Source: Dictyobacter formicarum
GTDB taxonomy: Bacteria; Chloroflexota; Ktedonobacteria; Ktedonobacterales; Ktedonobacteraceae
DNA: 64,000 bases
Assembly (NCBI RefSeq): GCF_016587435.1
Contig: NZ_BNJJ01000004.1
Location: forward strand, 124,001 to 188,000
Direction of reading: 5' to 3'
The stretch's first letter is position 1. Each line of letters starts with the position of its first letter. The translations under genes were made by a program, and so were the position numbers. This document shows positions 1-8,064 of this stretch, piece by piece. The notes beneath the pieces were generated by a model. That model did not search any database, was not told the origin of the DNA, and saw only the letters and a list, made by a program, of their open reading frames with translations.

Positions 1-2
1 GT

Positions 3-1409
3 GAACTGACCCTGGTCTGGGCCGGAGCCATGTCTAATTATGTTTCTCTGTTGACTGGAGCACTGGTCATTGGCGCTCCAGTGGCTATCGGCGTCAGCCG
101 TGGACAGTTGGGGTTAATTGATAGTGGGGTGGCGATCATGATTGGGGCGGCCCTGGCGGCGCTTATACATGGTCTTGTGAGCGCGACGGGAGCGCGAACT
201 GGTACGCCGCAAATGATTTTTGCGCGTGCTGTCTATGGACATCGCGGCGCTTATCTGGGCGCGGCGCTGACCTGGTTGATGGCGATTGGCTGGTTTGCCG
301 TCGATTGTATTATCGGAGGCTGGGCGCTGGTGCAGTTGCTGGGTATTTTTGGCGTCCCTAAAACCACGGAGGTAGCTATGGGGGCCATTACCCTGGTATT
401 GGTAGCGTCGGTGGTGGTGGCGATTTACGGGCATCAAACGGTCCATGTTTTTGAGAAATATGGGGCCATCGTCTTTATGGCTTTTTGCGCTCTTCTGTTT
501 ATGGTCTTATGGCCAAAGATCCACTGGAACCTGCCCACTACTGTGCATGGCTCGCCGCGCTTTGCCGCTATGGTCCTTGGAGGTAGCTTTATTTATGCCC
601 TGGTGGCCTCCTGGATTCCCTTTGCCTCAGACTACTCGCGCTACCTGCCGCATGCCGTTTCATCGCGGCGCATCGCCTGGTGGACCGGTTTGGGTATTGG
701 CTTGCCTGTATCCTTATTAGGGATCATGGGGGTGGCGCTCTACACAATTGATCCATCCAATGCCGATCTGCTTAGCGTCATTACTGCTGCCAGCCCGGCC
801 TGGTTGACGATTCCTTTTCTGCTATTTGTGGTTCTGGGTGAGATCTGGGCCAACTACTTTGATGTCTATACTGCTGGCCTGGTGGCGCTGGCGATGGATG
901 TTCCGTTGCGTCGCTGGACGTCGGCCCTGATTTGTGGTCTGGTTGGTGGGCTATGCGTCTATAGCATCGGTTTCTTCTCACATTTCAATCGCGCGCGTAC
1001 TTATACCGAACTGACCACCAGTTTTCTGGGATTTTATACCGATTTTCTTTTGCTGACCTACCTCTGGGTTCCTTCCTGGGCCGCCGTCTTACTGGTAGAT
1101 TTCTTTGTATTCAGGCGTGGCTCGTATGCTGTAGATCAGTTGACACGTGGGCGTACTGGTTTCTACTGGTATCAAGGAGGCGTGTTCAGGCGTGCTGTAG
1201 TTGCCTGGTTGCTTGGTTTCTCCGTGACGATCCCATTTATTGGCTCTGCCACCTTGCCCTGGTTGACTGCGCCCTGGCAGGGTCCGTTGGCGCATCTGTT
1301 AGGTGGTATGGATATCAGCGGCCTGGTTGGAGCTCTCGTCAGCGGACTCCTCTACTATCTGTTTGGTCGCAGCTATTTTCGTCGCTTACGCGAGCGTGCA
1401 GCGGAGTAG
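3..1409 (+). CDS. NCS1-family permease, probable hydroxymethylpyrimidine/thiamine-precursor transporter (5' truncated by window)
   Basis: Membrane importer of the nucleobase:cation symporter-1 family. The reading frame is open to the first bases of the window: codons before the ATG at 30 read ELTLVWAGAM, which is the conserved first helix of the family, so the true start lies outside. About twelve hydrophobic segments are visible. The motif GTPQMIFARAVYGHRGA is the NCS1 signature region after helix 2. It is followed 67 bases later by thiD and then thiM and thiE on the same strand, so the likely substrate is the thiamine pyrimidine (HMP) or a related precursor, as in CytX-type transporters. 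Substrate assignment is inference from context; cytosine or allantoin transport would be the alternative. Any TPP riboswitch would lie upstream and cannot be seen. Confidence 0.85.
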   Translation, partial: ELTLVWAGAMSNYVSLLTGALVIGAPVAIGVSRGQLGLIDSGVAIMIGAALAALIHGLVSATGARTGTPQMIFARAVYGHRGAYLGAALTWLMAIGWFAVDCIIGGWALVQLLGIFGVPKTTEVAMGAITLVLVASVVVAIYGHQTVHVFEKYGAIVFMAFCALLFMVLWPKIHWNLPTTVHGSPRFAAMVLGGSFIYALVASWIPFASDYSRYLPHAVSSRRIAWWTGLGIGLPVSLLGIMGVALYTIDPSNADLLSVITAASPAWLTIPFLLFVVLGEIWANYFDVYTAGLVALAMDVPLRRWTSALICGLVGGLCVYSIGFFSHFNRARTYTELTTSFLGFYTDFLLLTYLWVPSWAAVLLVDFFVFRRGSYAVDQLTRGRTGFYWYQGGVFRRAVVAWLLGFSVTIPFIGSATLPWLTAPWQGPLAHLLGGMDISGLVGALVSGLLYYLFGRSYFRRLRERAAE

Positions 1410-1476
1410 CTGTAGCGTTTCCGCTATTGTGGCTTAGCATTGTATAAATATGTTGTAGAGAGGAAAGGAGCGTAAT

Positions 1477-2331
1477 ATGTCTGCTCTGCAAAGAGCGAGT
1501 GGCGAAACTCCACGGGCTTTGACGATTGCTGGTTCTGACTCGGGCGGTGGCGCAGGCATTCAGGCGGATTTAAAGACCTTTGCGGCGCTGGGTGTATTTG
1601 GAACGTCGGCCATTACCGCGTTGACCGCCCAGAATACGCTGGCCGTACGGAGCGCTTTTGAGGTGCCGCTGGAGATGATCGCGGCCCAGATTGATGCTGT
1701 TATGGAAGATATCGGTGCCGGAGCGGCTAAAACAGGCATGCTATCCAGTCCCGAGATTATTCAAGTGGTGGCTGAGCGGGTCAGGCACTGGCGGTTGCGC
1801 CTGGTGGTCGATCCTGTCATGGTTGCGAAAGGAGGAGAGCGGTTATTGCAGGAGCGGGCTATCGAGACCCTGAGGTCGGCACTGTTGCCGTGGGCCGAGG
1901 TGGTAACGCCTAATCTGCCTGAGGCTGAGGTGTTGGTAGGCCGTCCACTACAAGGTATCGCAGCTATGCGCGAGGCGGCGCGGGCGATTCACGCCCTTGG
2001 CCCACGCTTTGTTGTAGTAAAAGGTGGGCACAGCGCTGGCCCTGCGGTAGATATCCTGTTCGACGGCCAGGATTTTAAAGAGTTACGGGCCGAACGAGTG
2101 GAGACACAGAATACCCATGGCACAGGCTGTACGTTTTCGGCGGCGATCACCGCCTTTATCGCACGCGGCTGGCCCACTGAAGAGGCTGTGGTACGCGCCA
2201 AGCGCTATATTACAGGTGCTATCAAGCAGGCCGACGCTTTGCATATCGGACACGGCCATGGTCCGGTTGATCACTTCTGGCTGTTGGATCGTGATCTAGA
2301 AGGACCTGCCACGACTGATGAGACGCACTAA
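1477..2331 (+). CDS. thiD: Hydroxymethylpyrimidine/phosphomethylpyrimidine kinase
   Basis: Cytoplasmic ribokinase-fold kinase of 284 residues that phosphorylates HMP and then HMP-P to HMP-PP for thiamine synthesis. The N-terminus carries the family signature IAGSDSGGGAGIQADLK (about residues 17-33), DPVMVAKGG lies at about 112-120, and the anion-hole motif NTHGTGC at about 212-218 ends in the expected Cys. Length is normal. The ATG at 1477 follows a strong AGGAAAGGAG ribosome site. It sits between the permease and thiM in one thiamine salvage operon. Confidence 0.95.
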   Translation: MSALQRASGETPRALTIAGSDSGGGAGIQADLKTFAALGVFGTSAITALTAQNTLAVRSAFEVPLEMIAAQIDAVMEDIGAGAAKTGMLSSPEIIQVVAERVRHWRLRLVVDPVMVAKGGERLLQERAIETLRSALLPWAEVVTPNLPEAEVLVGRPLQGIAAMREAARAIHALGPRFVVVKGGHSAGPAVDILFDGQDFKELRAERVETQNTHGTGCTFSAAITAFIARGWPTEEAVVRAKRYITGAIKQADALHIGHGHGPVDHFWLLDRDLEGPATTDETH

Positions 2332-2400
2332 TATCACAGGTGGTACCCATTGCTATTTTTTTCTATTGCTGTAATGTATAACACTATAAAAGGAATAAAG

Positions 2401-3213
2401 ATGATGAGTACACAACGGACGCAAGAGCTGGCCAGCCTGTTGGAGCGCATTCGCGAGCGCAAACCACTTATCCATCACATTACAAATATGGTGGTAATGA
2501 ATGATACCGCCAATATAACGCTGGCGATCGGGGCGCTGCCAGTGATGGCCCATGCTCCTGAAGAAGTTGAGGAGATGGTTAGCCTGGCTGGTGCATTGGT
2601 CCTGAATATTGGTACATTGACTACCGGGCAGATAGAGTCGATGTTATTAGCTGGTAGGCGGGCAAACAGACTGGGCATCCCCATCGTGTTAGATCCAGTG
2701 GGCGCGGGCGCCACTCGTTTTCGCACGCAGAATGCCTTACACTTACTGGCGGAGTTGCGCATCGCCGTATTGAGAGGCAATGCCGCTGAGATTGGCTCTT
2801 TGATTGGAGTGGCCAGCGAGACGCGCGGTGTTGAAGCCATTTCCGTTGATGCATCTCCATCGATCATTGCTCGTAACGCGTCGAGCCACTTTGGTTGTAC
2901 CGTCGCCATTACGGGAGCGCGCGATGTGATTGTGGATGGCGAACGTACGGCTGAGATTGATAATGGACACCCTTTGCTGGCGTCAATTACGGGTAGTGGC
3001 TGTATGGCTACCAGTCTGATTGGGGCTTTTCTCGCGGTTGAGCCAGACGCCTGGCCAGCTACTATCGCGGCACTTATTGCCATGGGGGTGGCCGGTGAGG
3101 CTGCCGCTATCGAGGCGGGTGGACCCGGTACTTTCCGCTCCCATTTGTTGGATGCCGTGACCGCTCTCAGTTATGAGCAGCTGCGCGAGCGACAGAGAGT
3201 GAGTTTTTTATGA
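2401..3213 (+). CDS. thiM: Hydroxyethylthiazole kinase
   Basis: Phosphorylates the thiazole moiety (THZ) so that ThiE can join it to HMP-PP. About 270 residues. Diagnostic motifs are HHITNMVVMND, PVMAHA, LNIGTL, DPVGAGATRFR and, near the C-terminus, TGSGCMATSLIGAF with the catalytic Cys. An upstream in-frame ATG at 2350 would add 17 hydrophobic residues absent from the family, whereas AAAGGAATAAAG lies just before 2401, so 2401 (or 2404) is chosen. The stop overlaps the thiE start by four bases (ATGA), which implies translational coupling. Together with thiD and thiE, and with no thiC or thiG here, this is a salvage rather than de novo set. Confidence 0.95.
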   Translation: MMSTQRTQELASLLERIRERKPLIHHITNMVVMNDTANITLAIGALPVMAHAPEEVEEMVSLAGALVLNIGTLTTGQIESMLLAGRRANRLGIPIVLDPVGAGATRFRTQNALHLLAELRIAVLRGNAAEIGSLIGVASETRGVEAISVDASPSIIARNASSHFGCTVAITGARDVIVDGERTAEIDNGHPLLASITGSGCMATSLIGAFLAVEPDAWPATIAALIAMGVAGEAAAIEAGGPGTFRSHLLDAVTALSYEQLRERQRVSFL

Positions 3214-3845
3214 ACAGAAAAGTGCTTTCTAATCTTGCGTTCCATGTCTTAACCGATCGTGAGTGGTCGCGTGGACGTAGTATGCTAGAAGTTGCCTCAG
3301 CTGCCATTGATGGTGGAGCAACCGTGATTCAATTGCGCGATAAGATGTCCAGTACACGCACCTTGATTGAAGAAGGACACGCGCTACGTGAACTTACCAG
3401 GGAACGCGGAGTGCTCTTGATCGTTAATGATCGTGTTGATGTCGCTTTAGCCGTTGATGCCGATGGGGTGCATGTAGGACAGGACGATATGCCGGGCGAC
3501 CTGGCCCGCAAATTGCTCGGCCCCAATCGCATCCTGGGTATCTCGGCCGGCTCTATGGAAGAGGCTGTGGCTGCGATCGTGGCTGGCGCAGACTATCTGG
3601 GAATTGGACCTATTTATGCTACGCGTGGCAAAGCAGATGCCGGTGAACCAGTTGGTCCTGGCCTGATCGCAGAAATTTGCAAGCGCTATACCACTCCTCT
3701 GGTCGCTATTGGCGGCATTACGACTGAGAATGCAGGAGAGGTGATGCAGGCTGGCGCGGCCGGGATCGCAGTGATTACCGCTGTCGTGAATGCTGAAGAT
3801 GTCTATCTGGCCGCCCACCAATTAGCACGTGCCCTGATAGTCTAA
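3210..3845 (+). CDS. thiE: Thiamine phosphate synthase
   Basis: TIM-barrel enzyme of 211 residues joining HMP-PP and THZ-P into thiamine monophosphate. Family motifs are all present: VIQLRDK near residue 37, NDRVDVALAVDADGVHVGQDD in the middle, ILGISAGS, YLGIGPIYATRGKADAG and VAIGGIT near the end. Its ATG overlaps the thiM stop. It is the last gene of the operon; a palindromic repeat element starts immediately after the stop and may end transcription. Confidence 0.95.
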   Translation: MNRKVLSNLAFHVLTDREWSRGRSMLEVASAAIDGGATVIQLRDKMSSTRTLIEEGHALRELTRERGVLLIVNDRVDVALAVDADGVHVGQDDMPGDLARKLLGPNRILGISAGSMEEAVAAIVAGADYLGIGPIYATRGKADAGEPVGPGLIAEICKRYTTPLVAIGGITTENAGEVMQAGAAGIAVITAVVNAEDVYLAAHQLARALIV

Positions 3846-4070
3846 GAATGTGGCCTGAAGCCTACCAGCATGGGAAGCCAATCGCCGCCGTACGGGCGGG
3901 CGCATACGCGCCCGAGCCATTTTTATATGTTGGTGCATCATTCGCGCTTTGCGCGAATGATGCACCAACATATAAAAGACATTTTGAGCGCTATAAGCGC
4001 GTAGTGTCGTAGGTGCTGGGCTTGCCCCAGCTTGAGGCGCGAAACATCTGACTTTTAGACACTCTCTAAC
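3846..4070 (+). repeat. Palindromic intergenic element, copy 1
   Basis: About 225 bp. The left end (AATGTGGCCTGAAGCC at 3847-3862) is a degenerate inverted match of the right end (4044-4070). A GC-rich head hairpin (GTACGGGCGGGCGCATACGC) is followed by a perfect 27-bp inverted repeat at 3921-3947 and 3951-3977 with a 3-base loop, then the tail TTTTGAGCGCTATAAGCGCG. The arms contain the family box GTTGGTGCA. The element directly follows the thi operon and could act as its terminator. Confidence 0.8.
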
Positions 4071-4126
4071 CCTGGTTGCATCGGAATGATGTTTCCATTC
4101 GTAATCAAAGATAAGTCAACCTCACT

Positions 4127-4192
4127 AAAGACAACCTTGGCTAAAGTGCTGAGAAGATTAGAAAATTCTCAGCTTTAGCTAAGGTTGTCTTT
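4127..4192. terminator. Long stem-loop upstream of the sigma factor gene
   Basis: AAAGACAACCTTGGCTAAAG... pairs with ...CTTTAGCTAAGGTTGTCTTT over about 27 bp with one 2-base bulge and a 10-base loop (GATTAGAAAA). It ends in TTTAATTTCTT, so it could terminate thi transcription. It lies about 115 bases before the sigma factor start, so a leader role is also possible. Confidence 0.5.
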
Positions 4193-4306
4193 AATTTCTT
4201 AAGTTTATGCTTAGACCGCTTTATAGCAGAGCTTATAGAGCCCAAAAACGCTTGAATTATGTGGGCAAAGAAACTATGCTATTGGAGACGAAAGAAAGTG
4301 AGGTTG

Positions 4307-4948
4307 ATGAAAATGCAAGTTCGGGGACATACAAAAAATAATATACATAATACAGAATTTTCTGATGGAACATTGGTGAAACGGACCCTGGCAGGTGATC
4401 AAACATCGTTTGAAATGTTGGTGCGTCGCTATAATACACCTATATTTAATTTTATCTGTCATCTATTAAATGACTATGATCTTGCCTGTGATGTTTCTCA
4501 GCAAGTTTTTACACAGCTGTATATTTCAATGCCCACTCTGCGTACTGGTGAGCCTCTGAAAGCCTGGTTGTTTCAGGTAGCTCGTAATCGTAGTTTAGAT
4601 GAATTGCGCCGCAAACGTGCCATTCACTTTTCTGAATTAGAGTCTGCCCACGATGAAGAAGACCTTTCTCCATTAGCTGTTATTCCTGATGGCGGTCCTC
4701 TGCCCGATGAGCTGGCTGAGCACAGTGATTTGAAAGCTAAGCTGCGTGAAGCTATTGATGCACTACCTCCCAAGTTCCGTATGGTTGTGCTATTGCGCTA
4801 CACTTCTCAGTTAAGTTTTGCTGAAATCGGTAAGGCGTTGAGCATGCCAGAAGCCACTGCAAAGACCTATTTCCAGCGAGCGCGCCCACTCCTGCGAGCT
4901 TCGATGTCTCAGCATTGGCAGCCACGGACTGCGCGTTCCGCATCTTAA
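4307..4948 (+). CDS. ECF-type RNA polymerase sigma factor
   Basis: Sigma-70 family, extracytoplasmic-function type, about 213 residues. A sigma-2 region (LVRRYNTPIFNFICHLLNDY..DVSQQVFTQLY, then LKAWLFQVARNRSLDELRRKR) is followed by a sigma-4 helix-turn-helix (ALPPKFRMVVLLRYTSQLSF, then AEIGKALSMPEATAKTYFQRAR). The frame is open from 4259, but the AGTGAGG at 4297-4303 favours the ATGs at 4307 or 4313. The next gene encodes a very short acidic protein in the usual place of an anti-sigma factor. Target promoters cannot be inferred. Confidence 0.9.
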   Translation: MKMQVRGHTKNNIHNTEFSDGTLVKRTLAGDQTSFEMLVRRYNTPIFNFICHLLNDYDLACDVSQQVFTQLYISMPTLRTGEPLKAWLFQVARNRSLDELRRKRAIHFSELESAHDEEDLSPLAVIPDGGPLPDELAEHSDLKAKLREAIDALPPKFRMVVLLRYTSQLSFAEIGKALSMPEATAKTYFQRARPLLRASMSQHWQPRTARSAS

Positions 4949-5067
4949 ATTTCTCTGCTATTTTTAAGATTTCTAATCTAAAGCTTGGAATTCTGAAACT
5001 TCCCTCTTATGTTTATCGTATTAAAACCAGACGATTACAACGATGAACATTAAGAGGGAATTGCATT

Positions 5068-5286
5068 ATGAACAATGTTTCGCTAGATTTCTTAAATACC
5101 GATGTGGAGTTGGACGAGTCTGAGCTGGATGAGCTGTTTGTTACTGAACTTCAAGTTAATCCACCTAAAGATATGGTTGCGCGCATTATGAATGCAGTAT
5201 CTGTATTGCTCCAGCCCAAGCCTCTGTCTCAATGGCACGATTTCGACTTTTTGGTTGCTGACGATACCTACGATCAGCTTTCTTAG
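5068..5286 (+). CDS. Small acidic protein linked to the sigma factor
   Basis: 72 residues, not recognised as a named family. The N-terminal third is strongly acidic (TDVELDESELDELF), followed by a basic/hydrophobic stretch (PKDMVARIMNAVSVLLQPK) and another acidic end. No membrane helix and no zinc-finger Cys/His pattern, so it is not a standard anti-sigma factor. A good ribosome site (AAGAGGGAATTGCATT) precedes the ATG and a textbook terminator follows the stop, so it is very likely a real gene. Its position 119 bases after the sigma gene suggests a regulator of that sigma factor, by inference only. Confidence 0.75.
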   Translation: MNNVSLDFLNTDVELDESELDELFVTELQVNPPKDMVARIMNAVSVLLQPKPLSQWHDFDFLVADDTYDQLS

Positions 5287-5288
5287 AG

Positions 5289-5318
5289 ACACAGGTAAAC
5301 ATACCTGTGTTTTTTTTG
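5289..5318 (+). terminator. Intrinsic terminator of the sigma factor operon
   Basis: ACACAGGT, a 6-base loop and ACCTGTGT, followed by a run of seven to eight T. It lies three bases after the stop of the small acidic protein. Confidence 0.9.
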
Positions 5319-5522
5319 CTCACACTTCCACGTCCACTTCTATTCTAAAAGAAGCCGATGGCTTTCTCCTTTTTTCAGCTAACGGCCACTTTCCCCGGGC
5401 TTGTCAGTTTTTTGTGCGTTATTCAGGCTTGCTGGGAACCTTTCCTTGTGTGGGCGAGACGACCCGGGAAGATGCCTGCATAGTAACCCCTTGCTGATCT
5501 ATAAAGAAAGATTATTTTGTGT

Positions 5523-6368
5523 ATGATGGAAGAAGCAAACCCTCGCTCTCTTATGCGCCAGCGTATTCTGGCGGCCGTTGAGATGGATCCGCGAGTAGTT
5601 GGAGTGTTAGATTACGGTTCGGGTAGTCGGAGCCAGGAGGACATGTGGTCCGATTTAGATCTGGCTGTTTTTATTGAGGATGCAGCTTTTGAGGATTTTT
5701 CGATTGACTGGAAGCGCTGGGCCGCCCAATTTGGTGAGCTGCTGTTAGCCTATCAAGGTGCTGTTGGACATCCCTGGACCGTCTATGAGGCGGAGACTGT
5801 GCCTTTACGCGTCGATTTTGCTTTTCATCGTGCCTCAGTTATTGAGCAGGTCATCACTGAACTACTACACCGGCCGCGCAACAGCGAGGATATGGTGCTC
5901 TATGACCAGAGCCAGGGCCGTATTGTGGCCAGCATACAATATCTGCTGGCGCAGATTCCTGCTGTAGATGTGTCTGCAATTTTTGAGCAGGCAGCGGGAG
6001 ATTTCTGGTATTTTCTGCTCCTGGTCTTTAGTAAATGGCAGCGCGGACAGGGGTGGTTGGCGCGGCAAACTTTTCATCTTGAGGTAATGCAAAATTTGCT
6101 GACATTGCTGCGCTTAGAAAGTCAGGCCTTTGAACGCTGGCAAGAGACGTCCGTGGCCTGGAATATTGAACAAACCTGTTCTGCCCGGCGCCTGGCCCAA
6201 CTTGATACCTGCATCCCCGGTATAGGTAGAGATGCATTGAGGCAGGGCCTTGTCTCAGCTGCTGTGCTGGGCTATGAAGTTTGCACATGCATTGCGACCG
6301 AGCACGCATTGCCGTGGCCGCAAGCTGTCGCGGATCGTACCCTATCGCTCTTGAAATCACAGCTTTAA
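5523..6368 (+). CDS. Nucleotidyltransferase-fold protein, aminoglycoside adenylyltransferase-like
   Basis: About 281 residues. The N-terminal domain has the polymerase-beta signature GSGSRSQEDMWSDLDLAVF (about residues 33-51) with the metal-binding DLD pair, and a third acidic residue candidate in PLRVDFAF. The remainder is helical and resembles the C-terminal domain of streptomycin/spectinomycin-type adenylyltransferases. Substrate is unknown; antibiotic modification is possible but not shown. The frame begins with TTG at 5517; ATG at 5523 or 5526 is preferred, with a weak AAGAAAG site. It has its own transcription unit after the terminator at 5289-5318. Confidence 0.7.
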   Translation: MMEEANPRSLMRQRILAAVEMDPRVVGVLDYGSGSRSQEDMWSDLDLAVFIEDAAFEDFSIDWKRWAAQFGELLLAYQGAVGHPWTVYEAETVPLRVDFAFHRASVIEQVITELLHRPRNSEDMVLYDQSQGRIVASIQYLLAQIPAVDVSAIFEQAAGDFWYFLLLVFSKWQRGQGWLARQTFHLEVMQNLLTLLRLESQAFERWQETSVAWNIEQTCSARRLAQLDTCIPGIGRDALRQGLVSAAVLGYEVCTCIATEHALPWPQAVADRTLSLLKSQL

Positions 6369-6670
6369 TTTAGTGTCAGGACGTATTTGCATTCATCCTC
6401 CTGTTTCCTCGACATGCTAGAAAACCTGTAGTTTTCATGTCTTTTGTTCCCTTCAATAAGAGCATTATTAGCATGTTTGTCTTCAATGGGCTGCATAGAA
6501 AAAGGACTTTAGAGCTATTCCTTTGCGCGCGCTACCTAAACAATATATAAATTCCGTGGGTGTATATCGTTCTTATTTTGAGAATGCCGTATTTCTCCAT
6601 ATTTGACTTTGATAGCTTTTTCAATAAATTTTCTAATCACCATAATAACAAGAAGAGAAGGATAGAGGAA
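6369..6670. other. Intergenic region without a recognised gene
   Basis: AT-rich leader of about 300 bases before the FemABX-like gene. The frame of that gene stays open through part of it, but no ribosome site supports an upstream start. I see no structured RNA or repeat. Confidence 0.6.
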
Positions 6671-7966
6671 ATGAAGGCGCAAATCATTACTGATCGCCAG
6701 CAATGGAATGACTTTGTGGCGGCGTCCGAGTTATGTAATCTCACCCAGACCTATGAGTGGGGCGAGCTGATGAGTAATCGCCGTGCCGATTCACTGCACG
6801 TCGGGGTGGTGAAGGACGATGGTTCACTTTGTGCCGTTATGCTTGTGCTTGTTGCTACCGTGCCTGTTCTGCGCGTTCCTTATTTTTACGCTCCTCGCGG
6901 TCCTATTGTCGAGGACCCTGCCTCGCCAGCGATGACGTTGCTGCTTAATTTCGTCAAAGCTGAGGCGCATAAACGTGGCGCCTGTATGCTGAAGGTAGAA
7001 CCTGGTGTGCCTGATGGCGATAGGACCTGGCTGAATGCGTTGCGCCACTATGGCTTTTGCTCCATCCCTTATGCTCATCACCTGCGCCATGAGTGGGTAA
7101 CCGATATCCGTGGCGAAGAGCAAGAGTTGATGTCTAAAATGCATAAGAAGACACGCCAGTATATTCGTACATCGGCACGTACCGGCGTGGTTATTCGCGA
7201 GAGCCATGAGCAGTCTGGCATTGATGCTTTTTACCGTATTTATTGTGAGACCGGTGAGCGCAGCGAATTTATGATACTGAGCAAAGAGTATTATGAAAAT
7301 TTCCTGCGCCTGTATAAAGACAATGCTGCACTCCTGGTAGCTGAATACGACAACCGTATTATTGCCGCTGCGATCGTGGTACGTCTGGGACGCTGGAGCT
7401 GGAATATGTACGAGGCTGCCTCCAATGAGTCGCGAGAAATGCGGATCAATTATTTGCTACAATGGCAGCGTATCCTCTGGGCCAAGTCTCATGGGTGCTG
7501 GTATTTCAATTCACGTGGTATTCCTGATGTGCTGGAAGAGGGCAATGAACTCTATGGCGTCTATAATTTCAAGCGCGGCTTTGGTGGCTATGCTATGCGC
7601 TCGTTGGAGACGCAGGATCTTGTCTATCGACCCCTGGTGTATCAAGCCTATCGTTTGTTGCTGGATGGTAAACATTGGTACGAAAGTAAGCAGGCTGCAA
7701 AGAGAAAGGCCGAGGAACTGAAGCAGGCTGAGCAGAAGAAGGCTGCACGCGAGGCGGCTCAGCAGGCGAACCCGGCTGCTGGTTCGGTTCAGGAGCAAGC
7801 ACCAGCGCAAAAAACGCCAGCGGCAACCAGACAGCAGATTCCAGAGACGCCACGTCCTGAGGCTGTACCCAATGCCACTCCGCTGCCGAGCATTCCCGAA
7901 ACGCCACGTCCCGCTAGCAAGACGCCCAAAAAACAGAAAAAGGCTTTTCAAACACAAGAAAAATGA
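6671..7966 (+). CDS. FemABX-family peptidoglycan bridge aminoacyltransferase
   Basis: Cytoplasmic enzyme of 431 residues predicted to add amino acids from aminoacyl-tRNA to lipid II side chains. It shows tandem GNAT-like domains, with FemABX-typical segments TYEWGELMS, APRGPIVEDP, LKVEPGVP and SKMHKKTRQYIRTSARTGV, and YNFKRGFGG near the end of the second domain. The last 100 residues are a low-complexity Lys/Ala/Gln then Pro/Thr-rich tail, longer than in standard members. AGAGGAA directly precedes the ATG at 6671; an in-frame upstream start at 6560 lacks a ribosome site. It fits with other cell-wall genes of the window (11739-13970 and 47333-48559). Confidence 0.85.
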   Translation: MKAQIITDRQQWNDFVAASELCNLTQTYEWGELMSNRRADSLHVGVVKDDGSLCAVMLVLVATVPVLRVPYFYAPRGPIVEDPASPAMTLLLNFVKAEAHKRGACMLKVEPGVPDGDRTWLNALRHYGFCSIPYAHHLRHEWVTDIRGEEQELMSKMHKKTRQYIRTSARTGVVIRESHEQSGIDAFYRIYCETGERSEFMILSKEYYENFLRLYKDNAALLVAEYDNRIIAAAIVVRLGRWSWNMYEAASNESREMRINYLLQWQRILWAKSHGCWYFNSRGIPDVLEEGNELYGVYNFKRGFGGYAMRSLETQDLVYRPLVYQAYRLLLDGKHWYESKQAAKRKAEELKQAEQKKAAREAAQQANPAAGSVQEQAPAQKTPAATRQQIPETPRPEAVPNATPLPSIPETPRPASKTPKKQKKAFQTQEK

Positions 7967-7969
7967 CTC

Positions 7970-8039
7970 GTAGGTGCGCCCCTCGCGGGCGCTTTTGCTC
8001 TTCCCGCTCGAAAAAGCGCCCGCGAGGGGCGCACCTACA
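7970..8039. terminator. Long GC-rich hairpin between convergent genes
   Basis: GTAGGTGCGCCCCTCGCGGG continuing into CGCTTTT pairs with AAAAGCGCCCGCGAGGGGCG continuing into CACCTAC: about 27 bp around a 14-base loop. It starts four bases after the FemABX-like stop and faces the urea transporter end, so it can serve both strands. The same arm sequence recurs twice at 54767-54829. Confidence 0.75.
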
Positions 8040-8064
8040 GGTTTTCATCTTTCTTTGCGCTTTT

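Noticed and set aside
2475..3083. 202-codon open frame opposite thiM
   Set aside because: Antisense shadow of a clearly conserved gene.
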